Positions 1 through 5,053 of a stretch of DNA of 5,053 bases are shown here, in pieces. The translations under genes were made by a program, and so were the position numbers. The notes under the pieces were generated by a model. The model was not told the origin of the DNA, ran no database searches, and was given only the letters and a program-made list of their open reading frames with translations. The stretch covers positions 1 to 5,053 of the forward strand of contig CAHJWV010000768.1 in assembly GCA_903643055.1 (NCBI GenBank), read 5' to 3'. This stretch comes from Burkholderiales bacterium. Its GTDB lineage: Bacteria; Pseudomonadota; Gammaproteobacteria; Burkholderiales; Burkholderiaceae. Numbering within the stretch: the stretch's first letter is position 1; every line of letters starts with the position of its first letter.

Positions 1-315
1 GTAATACGCCACGCCGCCATCGGTCTGGCGCAGCGTGAAGTGGGAGACGTGGCCGGTGAACGGGCGCAGGCTGCCGTTACCGCGCACAAGCGCCACGCAC
101 AGCAGCTTGCCTTGCATCGCGTTGAGGTCGATGCGGGCGTCGTCGCTGAGCAGTTCGAGCTCGTACCGAAAATCGCGTGACAGCGCTTCGCTGGCCTTGA
201 AGCGGTTGACCAGCAAACGGGCCCGGGGGGCGTTGTCGTGGGGGAAGGTCAGTCGCAGCAGCCGCGCGTGTTGTGGGCCGTTTAGCAGGTCCAGGAGCTG
301 TTGCAGCAGGGTCAT
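1..315 (-). CDS. vgrG: VgrG / TssI type VI secretion spike protein, N-terminal part (truncated by window edge)
   Basis: Reading the minus strand from the ATG at 315-313 gives 105 uninterrupted codons that run off the left edge. The protein begins MTLLQQLLDLL and continues through RLLRLTFPHD (about 18-27), LVNRFKASEALSRDFRYELE (35-54), LLSDDARIDL (55-64), a QGKLLCVALVR strand (68-78) and GSLRPFTGHVSHF with TDGGVAYY at the cut (81-105). The sequence of a 'sheltering' N-terminal strand, EALSRDFR, ELLSDDARIDL and G-x-V-x-x-F is typical of the Rhs/Vgr N-terminal domain (gp27-like base) of Burkholderiales VgrG proteins. VgrG trimers tip the Hcp tube of the type VI secretion system and carry effectors. 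Full-length members are usually over 600 residues, so most of the gene, including the gp5-like needle and any effector extension, lies outside. No strong Shine-Dalgarno precedes the ATG; the start is chosen by family fit. It points away from the receptor gene and shares no obvious function with it. Confidence 0.85.
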   Translation of the reverse strand, partial: MTLLQQLLDLLNGPQHARLLRLTFPHDNAPRARLLVNRFKASEALSRDFRYELELLSDDARIDLNAMQGKLLCVALVRGNGSLRPFTGHVSHFTLRQTDGGVAYY

Positions 316-445
316 GTTTGCGTCAGGCTCAATGGAATGGAGCGGGCTGGCACAGATCAATGATGATGTTGGCGCAGGCGCTCGACACCCCAGCGCCGGT
401 TTCGCCGGACACTGCGCTCGATCATTGACCACTGTATCGCAAGCA

Positions 446-478
446 AAACCGCGGCCCAACCGCGACAGAGCCGCGTTT
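446..478. repeat. Imperfect inverted repeat, 9-bp stem with one bulge
   Basis: The left arm AAACCGCGGC (446-455) pairs with the right arm GCCGCGTTT (470-478) if C450 is bulged out. This gives 9 base pairs around a 14-nt loop. In the plus orientation the stem ends in only three T residues. That is too few for a convincing intrinsic terminator, and its place between divergent genes does not call for one. It could be an operator or a structured RNA element, and at this GC content chance is also possible. Confidence 0.35.
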
Positions 479-541
479 CATCAGGACGCGCATTGCGGTG
501 CGGTGGGCTTGGCGTGCGGCGCATTGAACCTGAACAGGCCC

Positions 542-547
542 TAGACT
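542..547 (+). promoter_or_regulatory. Candidate -10 element (TAGACT) for the receptor gene
   Basis: TAGACT matches the sigma-70 -10 consensus TATAAT at four of six positions and lies 121 bp before the receptor ATG. It would place a transcript start near 554, at the foot of the 552-572 hairpin. No TTGACA-like -35 is found at 16-18 bp upstream. The palindrome CCTGAACAGG (529-538) lies just upstream and could be a regulator site. The same hexamer occurs just before ubiA. This is a weak call from pattern alone. Confidence 0.2.
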
Positions 548-551
548 TGCA

Positions 552-572
552 GCCCGGCGACAGGTGCCGGGC
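552..572 (+). other. GC-rich stem-loop in the likely 5' leader of the receptor gene
   Basis: GCCCGGC (552-558) and GCCGGGC (566-572) form a perfect 7-bp stem closing the 7-nt loop GACAGGT. No T-run follows, so it is not an intrinsic terminator. It lies about 100 nt upstream of the receptor start codon and would be near the 5' end of the mRNA if TAGACT (542-547) is the -10. A role in mRNA stability or regulation is inference. Confidence 0.4.
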
Positions 573-595
573 CGCATGACCCATGCGTTCTCTGG

Positions 596-614
596 CGATC
601 CGCCGGATGGATCG
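596..614 (+). other. Second stem-loop in the receptor leader region
   Basis: CGATCC (596-601) pairs with GGATCG (609-614) around the loop GCCGGAT, giving 6 base pairs. An alternative smaller fold ATCC/GGAT (598-601 with 605-608) competes for the same bases. It lies 54 bp before the receptor ATG. Function unknown. Confidence 0.3.
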
Positions 615-658
615 ATGGCATGTCGCTTGCACTCTTTATCCAACTGCAAACCACACTC

Positions 659-664
659 AAGGGA
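659..664 (+). promoter_or_regulatory. Ribosome binding site AAGGGA that fixes the receptor start
   Basis: AAGGGA lies four bases before the ATG at 669. It is the reason to start the receptor here rather than at the in-frame GTG at 564, whose 35 extra residues would bury the signal peptide inside the protein. Confidence 0.6.
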
Positions 665-668
665 ATTC

Positions 669-2960
669 ATGTCCAGGCTTTATCCCCGCGCATCGTTCGC
701 CCAGCCCCAGACGGCCCTTCGGCCCTTGGCCCTCGCTCTGGCCGGCTTGTTCGCCGCCGCTCAGCCCGCACTGGCACAGACCGAGCTGGCCGAGGCCGCG
801 CCTACAGCTGCCGCATCGGCTTCGGAAGCCGGCAAGCTGGCGCCGGTGATGGTGACGGCGGAGCGGCGGCGCGAGAACGCGAAGGACGTGCCGAGCGCGA
901 TCTCGACGATCAGCGGCGAGAAGCTCGACGTACTGAACTCCAGTGGCGAAGACGTGCGTTTGCTGTCGGGCCGCACGCCCAGCTTGAACATCGAGTCGTC
1001 GTTCGGCCGCGCCTTTCCGCGTTTCTACATCCGTGGGTACGGCAACACCGATTTCCACCTCAATGCCTCACAGCCCGTTTCGTTGATCTATGACGATGTG
1101 GTGCAGGAGAACCCGATCCTCAAAGGCTTTCCGATCTTCGACCTGGAGCGCGTTGAAGTGCTGGCCGGCCCGCAAGGCACGCTTTTTGGGCGCAACACGC
1201 CGGCGGGCGTCGTCAAGTTCGACTCGGTCAAACCTTCGCAAACGCAAGACGGCTACGTCTCTGCGTCTTACGGCCGCTTCGGCACCGCCAACGTCAGTGG
1301 CGCCTTCAACCTCCCGCTCTCCGGCCCTTGGGCAGCCCGCCTTTCCGCGCAAGTGCAGCACCGTGACGACTGGGTCACCAACAACGCACCCAACAGCCCG
1401 ACCCACGATCTGGAAGGTTATGACGACTCGGCCTTGCGGGCGCAGTTGCAGTACAAGGCAGACAAGGATTTCACCGCCTTGCTCAATGTGCATGCACGTG
1501 ATTTGAAAGGTTCGGCCCGGCTCTTCCGCGGCAACATCATCAAGCCCGGCACCAATGAGCTGGTCGATGGATTCGACGAGAAGACGGTGTCCTTCGATGG
1601 TGCCAACAAGCAGACGCTGACGAGCGCGGGCAGCAGCCTGAAGCTCAGCTGGAACCTGGCCCATGACTTGACGCTGCATTCGATCACCGGCTACGAGACG
1701 GTGAAGGCCTTCAGCCGCGGCGACGTCGATGGCACGGCCGGCCCCTACACCGGCTTTCCGGTCACGCCGGGCGCCAGCGTGCCCTTCCCGTCCGAAACCT
1801 CCGACGAGCTGCGCGACCACAGCCAGATCAGCCAGGAAGTGCGCCTGGAGTCGAATGCGGCCGGCCCGTTGAAGTGGCAGGCCGGCGCCTACCTCTTCCG
1901 CGAAGAGTTCGGCATTGACAGCATCAACTACGACTCGACCGCTGGCGGCGTGCAATCGGGTGCAGCGGTCAAGACCGATCAGACCAACGATGCCTGGGCT
2001 TTGTTCGGTTCGGTCAACTATGAACTGAGCCAGCAGCTGAAGCTGCGTGCCGGCCTGCGCTACACGCACGACAAGAAGTCGCTAGGCACCCAGCCCGATG
2101 CGTCGTTGAATGCAACGCAAGGCCTGAACGCCGACACCAACGATTCGAAGACCAGCGGCGACCTCAGCGCGACCTATGCGATCACGCCGCAGGCCAACCT
2201 GTATGCGCGCGTCGCCACTGGCTTCCGCGCCTCCAGCGTGCAGCCTGCCTCGGCCTTCGGCCCACAGTCATCGGCCGGGCCCGAGACCAACACGTCGTAT
2301 GAAGCCGGTGTGAAGGCCGATCTGTTCGACCAGCGTGCCCGTGCCTCCTTCAGCGTCTTTCATTACGACGTGAAGGATCAGCAACTGAGCGCAGTCGGCG
2401 GCTCGACCAACACCACCACGCTGGTCAGCGCGAAGAAGGCCATGGGGCAGGGTGTTGAATTCAACTTCGAGGCTTATCCGGTCGACAACCTGCTGGTCGG
2501 CCTGAGCGGCAGCTACAACCTCACCAAGATCAAGGACCCGGATCTGGTCGTGGCCGGCTGCGCCGCCTGCACCGTGACCAACCCGCCAGGCACGGTGGGC
2601 GGCACGTATCGCATCGACGGCAACTCACTGCCCCAGGCGCCGAAGTGGGTGGCGAACGTCAATGTGCGTTACGGCATCCCGACCGCCAGCGGCGGTGAAT
2701 ATTTCGTCTATACCGACTGGGCCTACCGCAGCAAGGTCAACTTCTTCCTCTATGAGTCGACCGAGTTCACCGGCAAATCGCTGCTTGAAGGCGGCCTGCG
2801 CGTGGGCTACATCTGGGGCAATGGCAAGTATGAAGCGGCGCTGTTCGGTCGCAACATCACGAACCAGACCCGTGTGACCGGCGGCATCGACTTCAACAAC
2901 CTGACGGGCTTCATCAACGACCCGCGCACCTTCGGCGCGCAGTTCAAGGCCACGTTCTGA
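669..2960 (+). CDS. TonB-dependent outer-membrane receptor, substrate unknown
   Basis: This 763-residue protein is a complete TonB-dependent receptor, which imports a scarce ligand (siderophore, cobalamin, carbohydrate or similar) across the outer membrane using TonB-ExbBD energy. Residues 1-36 form a signal peptide: basic start, hydrophobic stretch LALALAGLFAAA, and a likely cut after PALA before Q37. A TonB-box-like segment APVMVTAER follows at 58-66. The plug covers about 69-185, with FYIRGYG (119-125), VSLIYDDV (137-144) and LERVEVLAGPQGTLFGRN (159-176). The barrel runs from about 190 to the end, with typical beta strands such as AGLRYTHDKK (461-470), LYARVATGFRA (511-521), SYEAGVKADLFDQRA (543-557) and ALFGRNITNQ (724-733). 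It ends in ATF, the usual C-terminal aromatic of outer-membrane barrels. A CxxC pair (C631, C634) sits in a probable surface loop. The length is normal. No sigma/anti-sigma pair, periplasmic binding protein or ABC transporter lies beside it, so the ligand cannot be inferred from context. Confidence 0.94.
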   Translation: MSRLYPRASFAQPQTALRPLALALAGLFAAAQPALAQTELAEAAPTAAASASEAGKLAPVMVTAERRRENAKDVPSAISTISGEKLDVLNSSGEDVRLLSGRTPSLNIESSFGRAFPRFYIRGYGNTDFHLNASQPVSLIYDDVVQENPILKGFPIFDLERVEVLAGPQGTLFGRNTPAGVVKFDSVKPSQTQDGYVSASYGRFGTANVSGAFNLPLSGPWAARLSAQVQHRDDWVTNNAPNSPTHDLEGYDDSALRAQLQYKADKDFTALLNVHARDLKGSARLFRGNIIKPGTNELVDGFDEKTVSFDGANKQTLTSAGSSLKLSWNLAHDLTLHSITGYETVKAFSRGDVDGTAGPYTGFPVTPGASVPFPSETSDELRDHSQISQEVRLESNAAGPLKWQAGAYLFREEFGIDSINYDSTAGGVQSGAAVKTDQTNDAWALFGSVNYELSQQLKLRAGLRYTHDKKSLGTQPDASLNATQGLNADTNDSKTSGDLSATYAITPQANLYARVATGFRASSVQPASAFGPQSSAGPETNTSYEAGVKADLFDQRARASFSVFHYDVKDQQLSAVGGSTNTTTLVSAKKAMGQGVEFNFEAYPVDNLLVGLSGSYNLTKIKDPDLVVAGCAACTVTNPPGTVGGTYRIDGNSLPQAPKWVANVNVRYGIPTASGGEYFVYTDWAYRSKVNFFLYESTEFTGKSLLEGGLRVGYIWGNGKYEAALFGRNITNQTRVTGGIDFNNLTGFINDPRTFGAQFKATF

Positions 2961-2988
2961 GGCGGGCGCAAGGTCCGCAGGGGCGTTT

Positions 2989-2994
2989 TAGACT
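2989..2994 (+). promoter_or_regulatory. Candidate -10 element (TAGACT) directly before ubiA
   Basis: TAGACT, preceded by TTT, ends 6 bp before the ubiA ATG. If it is used, transcription would begin at or next to the A of the start codon, giving a leaderless mRNA. In line with this, no properly spaced Shine-Dalgarno precedes ubiA: AGGGG at 2979-2983 is too far and GGGG at 2996-2999 too near. No good -35 is visible, so the call is weak. Confidence 0.25.
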
Positions 2995-3000
2995 CGGGGC

Positions 3001-3900
3001 ATGACCGCTCCGACCGCCCCCGCGCCTTCGCGCCTGTCGCTTTATCTCGACCTGATCCGCTGGGATCGCCCTGCAGGCACTTACCTGCTGCTGTGGCCCA
3101 CGCTGGCGGCGCTCTGGATCGCCGCTGGCGGCTTTCCGGGCTGGCACTTGCTGATTGTTTTTTCGCTCGGCACCTTCCTGATGCGCAGTGCCGGTTGCGC
3201 AGTCAACGATGTGGCCGACCGCGATTTCGACAAGCATGTCAAGCGCACCGCGAACCGAGCCGTGACCAGCGGGGCGCTGGGCACCACGGAGGCCTTGCTG
3301 CTCGGCGCGGCGCTGGCGCTCGCGGCTTTTTTGCTGGTGCTGACGACCAACGGCGCGACCATCGCGTGGAGCGTTGCGGCGCTGGCGGTCAGCATCTTCT
3401 ACCCGTTCACCAAGCGCTTTTTCTCGATGCCGCAGGCGGTGCTGGGCGTGGCCTTCAGCTTCGGCATTCCGATGGCCTTCGCTGCGGTGCAAGGCACGGT
3501 GCCGCTGCAAGCCTGGCTGCTGCTGCTCGGCAACCTGTGCTGGGTCATTGCCTACGACACCGAATATGCAATGGTCGACCGCGACGATGACCTGAAGATC
3601 GGCATTCGCACCTCGGCGATCACGCTCGGCCGCTTCGATGTGATCGGCATCATGGCGTTCTATGCCTTGTTCCTGTTGATCTGGGGCGTGATCGGTTTTC
3701 AGCAAGGCCTCGGCGGGGCTTACCTCGGCGGGCTGGTGGCGGCCGCCGGCATTGCGCTGTGGCACTACACGCTGATCCGCAAGCGTTCGCGCGACGGCTG
3801 CTTTCGCGCCTTCCGGCTCAACCACTGGCTGGGCTTTGCGGTGTTCGTCGGCGTGGTCGTGGATTACGGGATTGCGCAGTTGGTGGGCCACGGCGCATGA
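3001..3900 (+). CDS. ubiA: 4-hydroxybenzoate polyprenyltransferase UbiA
   Basis: UbiA is an inner-membrane, Mg2+-dependent prenyltransferase. It joins the polyprenyl tail (commonly C40) to 4-hydroxybenzoate, an early membrane step in ubiquinone synthesis. The 299-residue length is normal (about 290). [17 protein letters not shown] (18-34) is the characteristic N-terminal helix. The first Asp-rich motif is N69-D70-xx-D73-xxx-D77, followed by [11 protein letters not shown] (81-91). YPFTKR lies at 134-139. The second Asp-rich motif is [12 protein letters not shown] (186-197), with D193 and D197 as the expected metal/diphosphate ligands, followed by [12 protein letters not shown]. All key residues are present. 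The rest is a run of hydrophobic helices, as expected for about eight to nine transmembrane segments. The start fits family length although no ribosome site is clear. It begins 40 bp after the receptor gene and its stop overlaps the next start, so it probably heads a two-gene unit. No ubiC lies next to it. Confidence 0.96.
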   Translation: MTAPTAPAPSRLSLYLDLIRWDRPAGTYLLLWPTLAALWIAAGGFPGWHLLIVFSLGTFLMRSAGCAVNDVADRDFDKHVKRTANRAVTSGALGTTEALLLGAALALAAFLLVLTTNGATIAWSVAALAVSIFYPFTKRFFSMPQAVLGVAFSFGIPMAFAAVQGTVPLQAWLLLLGNLCWVIAYDTEYAMVDRDDDLKIGIRTSAITLGRFDVIGIMAFYALFLLIWGVIGFQQGLGGAYLGGLVAAAGIALWHYTLIRKRSRDGCFRAFRLNHWLGFAVFVGVVVDYGIAQLVGHGA

Positions 3901-4445
3901 CGGCGGTGCTCGAGACTTCGCGGCTGCGCCTGCGGCAGTTCACGCTCGACGACGCAGCCTTCACGCTCGCCCAGCTGAACGAGCCATCGTGGCTGCGCTT
4001 CATCGGCGACAAGAACGTGCACACGCTGGACGACGCACGGCGTTACCTCAGCGAAGGGCCGCTGGCAATGTATGCGCGGCATGGCTTCGGGCTGTGGCTG
4101 GTGGAGCTGAAGCCGGACCACACGCCGATCGGCATGTGCGGGTTGATTCGCCGCGAGTCGCTCGACGATGTGGACATCGGTTTTGCGTTTCTGCCGGCCT
4201 ACTGGTCGCAAGGCCATGCGCATGAAGCCGCCAGCGCGACCCTGGCTCACGCCCGCGAGGCCTTCGGCCTGCGCCGCGTGGTGGGCATCACCGCGCCCGA
4301 CAACACGGCCTCGGCGGCGCTGCTGCGCAAGCTCGGCCTGCGCTTCGAGACGATGGTCGAGCACCCGGATGGCGAACGGCTGCAGCTGTTCGCCATCGAT
4401 CTGATGAGCCCGACGAGCCGCCCAGGCGGCCCGGTGCAGCCTTAG
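3897..4445 (+). CDS. GNAT family N-acetyltransferase, RimJ/RimL-like
   Basis: This 182-residue protein has the fold signature of GCN5-related acetyltransferases of the RimJ/RimL type, which move an acetyl group from acetyl-CoA to an amine; the acceptor is unknown. Visible family features are the opening strand [15 protein letters not shown] (6-20), FIGDKNV with the DDARRYL helix (35-51), GFGLWLVEL (63-71), PIGMCGLI (77-84), [13 protein letters not shown] (91-103), the acetyl-CoA pyrophosphate loop SQGHAHEAA (104-112; normally Q/R-x-x-G-x-G/A), and the C-terminal [20 protein letters not shown] (131-150). The last 12 residues ([12 protein letters not shown]) look like an unstructured tail. The ATG at 3897 overlaps the ubiA stop (ATGA) and GGTGGG at 3882-3887 can serve as ribosome site, so translational coupling with ubiA is likely. 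An in-frame upstream start at 3759 lies inside ubiA and would add residues unlike the family. The role could be protein N-terminal, antibiotic or small-molecule acetylation; the sequence does not decide. Confidence 0.87.
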   Translation: MTAVLETSRLRLRQFTLDDAAFTLAQLNEPSWLRFIGDKNVHTLDDARRYLSEGPLAMYARHGFGLWLVELKPDHTPIGMCGLIRRESLDDVDIGFAFLPAYWSQGHAHEAASATLAHAREAFGLRRVVGITAPDNTASAALLRKLGLRFETMVEHPDGERLQLFAIDLMSPTSRPGGPVQP

Positions 4446-4495
4446 CTCAAGCGGCTCAAGCCACGGCGCTCAAATGACGCCCGCTCAAGCTCAAG
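4445..4495. repeat. Cluster of GCTCAAG repeats between convergent genes
   Basis: The heptamer GCTCAAG occurs at 4445-4451, 4454-4460, 4483-4489 and 4489-4495, with a one-base variant GCTCAAA at 4468-4474. The spacing is irregular (9, 14, 15 and 6 bp). The cluster fills the 45-bp gap, starts on the last base of the GNAT stop codon and supplies the TGA stop of the dehydrogenase gene (4493-4491). There is no clear terminator: the best stem, GGCG/CGCC (4465-4468 with 4478-4481), is only 4 bp. Function unknown; it may be remnant slippage sequence or a binding site. Confidence 0.5.
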
Positions 4496-5053
4496 GGTAG
4501 AGTCCACGCTCTTCGCGGGCATACAGGATGCGTTCGCAAGCCACCGCGAAGGTCGCGGTGCGCAGGCTGATCTTGTGCTCATCGGCCTTGTCCCAGATGT
4601 GGCGCAGTGCATCGACCATGATCTTGTCCAGGCGCACATTGATCTCGTCTTCGCTCCAGAAGAAGCTGGAGAAGTCTTGCACCCATTCGAAGTAGCTGAC
4701 GGTCACGCCGCCAGCATTGCAGATCACGTCGGGCACGACGAGCACGTTGCGGTCGGCCAACACGTCATCGGCATCGGGCAGCGTTGGGCCGTTGGCGCCT
4801 TCGAGCACCAGCTTGGCCTTGATGCGCTTGGCCCGCTCCACGGTGATCTGGCCTTCGAGTGCGGCCGGAATCAGGATGTCGCAATCGACGTTCCAGAACT
4901 CTTCGTTATCGACACGCTCGGCGTCTTTGTAGTTGCCGATGCCACCGTCGCGCTTGAGCACGTCCATCGTGGTCAGCATGTCGAAGCCCTTCGGGTTCAC
5001 GAGCGTGCCGGTGTGGTCTTGCACCGCGACCAGCGTGGCGCCCGCGCCGACGA
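4491..5053 (-). CDS. gdhA: Glu/Leu/Phe/Val dehydrogenase (glutamate dehydrogenase), C-terminal part (truncated by window edge)
   Basis: The minus strand carries an open frame from the right edge to the TGA at 4493-4491, with 186 complete residues visible. It is the C-terminal half of a glutamate dehydrogenase, which interconverts glutamate and 2-oxoglutarate plus ammonia with NAD(P). Motifs in order are VAVQDHTGTL near the edge (end of the second Rossmann strand), NPKGFDM, DCDILIPAALEGQIT, LEGANGPTLPDAD (EGANGP at 4785-4802) and VPDVICNAGGVTVSYFEW (CNAGGVTVSYFEW at 4683-4721). The C-terminal helical region ends in ERGLYP. The substrate domain with its catalytic Lys/Asp and the GxGxxG loop lie outside the window; family members are usually about 420-450 residues. 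The Asp in VQDHTG could favour NAD over NADP, but that is not decisive. The gene is convergent with the GNAT gene across 45 bp. An internal GTG at 5024 is not the true start because the frame continues upstream with family sequence. Confidence 0.94.
   Translation of the reverse strand, partial: VGAGATLVAVQDHTGTLVNPKGFDMLTTMDVLKRDGGIGNYKDAERVDNEEFWNVDCDILIPAALEGQITVERAKRIKAKLVLEGANGPTLPDADDVLADRNVLVVPDVICNAGGVTVSYFEWVQDFSSFFWSEDEINVRLDKIMVDALRHIWDKADEHKISLRTATFAVACERILYAREERGLYP

Larger units (their letters stand above)
316..668. other. Non-coding divergent intergenic region with several short repeats and stem-loops
   Basis: This 353-bp stretch separates the vgrG start (minus) from the receptor start (plus). 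Short open frames exist on both strands, but their products are Arg/His/Pro-rich, match no family I recognise and have no convincing ribosome binding sites, so I call no gene. It must hold the promoters of both flanking genes. Visible elements are an inverted repeat TCAATGAT/ATCATTGA (357-364 and 421-428), a direct repeat GCGCTCGA (378-385 and 414-421), a bulged stem at 446-478, a direct repeat GCGCATTG (488-495 and 519-526), a small palindrome CCTGAACAGG (529-538), a TAGACT hexamer (542-547), and GC-rich hairpins at 552-572 and 596-614. No tRNA, known riboswitch core or clear sigma-70 -35/-10 pair was recognised. Confidence 0.7.

Noticed and set aside
355..373. Fur-box-like AT-rich stretch GATCAATGATGATGTT
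   Set aside because: It matches the 19-bp Fur consensus poorly in every alignment I tried and lies about 300 bp from the receptor start.
35..544. 169-residue open frame on the plus strand
   Set aside because: It is antisense to vgrG, Ser/Arg-rich and resembles no family; typical shadow frame in GC-rich DNA.
396..575. Possible cobalamin riboswitch before the receptor gene
   Set aside because: AGCCCGGCGAC at 551-561 recalls the B12 box, and CCACTG (429-434) and CCGGTTTCGCCGG (about 399-411) recall other core pieces. However, the box continues wrongly after GAC, the spacing is far too long and the conserved central core is not present.
357..632. 91-residue open frame on the minus strand in the intergenic region
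   Set aside because: Arg/His-rich composition, no ribosome site and no recognisable domain; overlaps the likely promoter region.
564..668. Extended N-terminus of the receptor starting at the in-frame GTG at 564
   Set aside because: It would put 35 residues before a clear signal peptide; the ATG at 669 has AAGGGA at the right distance and gives a normal signal sequence.
1068..2069. 333-residue open frame antisense to the receptor gene
   Set aside because: Composition is biased to Arg, Ala, Gln and Val as expected from the reverse of a high-GC gene; no domain recognised, and the plus-strand gene is certain.
2944..3891. 315-residue open frame antisense to ubiA
   Set aside because: Gln/His/Arg-rich shadow spanning a gene junction and nearly the whole of ubiA; no domain recognised.
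4446..4490. Bidirectional intrinsic terminator between the GNAT gene and gdhA
   Set aside because: The best stem is only 4 bp with a 9-nt loop and no T-run on either side.

Overview
The window is GC-rich bacterial chromosome with uniform codon use and short intergenic gaps. The proteins look like those of a betaproteobacterium, probably Burkholderiales of the Rubrivivax/Leptothrix/Roseateles type. This rests on the UbiA and glutamate dehydrogenase motif wording and the VgrG N-terminus; no search was possible. I see no insertion sequence, prophage, CRISPR array, tRNA or rRNA.

Layout from left to right. (1) Positions 1-315, minus strand: the first 105 codons of a VgrG (TssI) type VI secretion spike protein, cut by the left edge. 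(2) Positions 316-668: a non-coding divergent region of 353 bp with several short inverted and direct repeats and a candidate structured leader. (3) Positions 669-2960, plus: a complete outer-membrane TonB-dependent receptor with signal peptide, plug and beta-barrel; substrate unknown. (4) Positions 3001-3900, plus: complete ubiA, 4-hydroxybenzoate polyprenyltransferase of ubiquinone synthesis. (5) Positions 3897-4445, plus: a RimJ/RimL-like GNAT acetyltransferase whose ATG overlaps the ubiA stop as ATGA. (6) Positions 4491-5053, minus: the C-terminal 186 residues of a Glu/Leu/Phe/Val dehydrogenase (glutamate dehydrogenase), cut by the right edge and convergent with the GNAT gene. The 45-bp gap between them carries a cluster of GCTCAAG repeats.

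The genes do not form one obvious pathway. ubiA and the GNAT gene are probably co-transcribed and translationally coupled. The receptor lies 40 bp upstream of ubiA on the same strand with no clear terminator, so read-through is possible, but ubiA also has a candidate -10 element of its own. VgrG and glutamate dehydrogenase belong to separate flanking units. I do not find a convincing new biological system. The points most worth checking are the vgrG fragment at the edge (a possible type VI effector locus outside the window), the structured region upstream of the receptor, and the small repeat cluster between the convergent genes.
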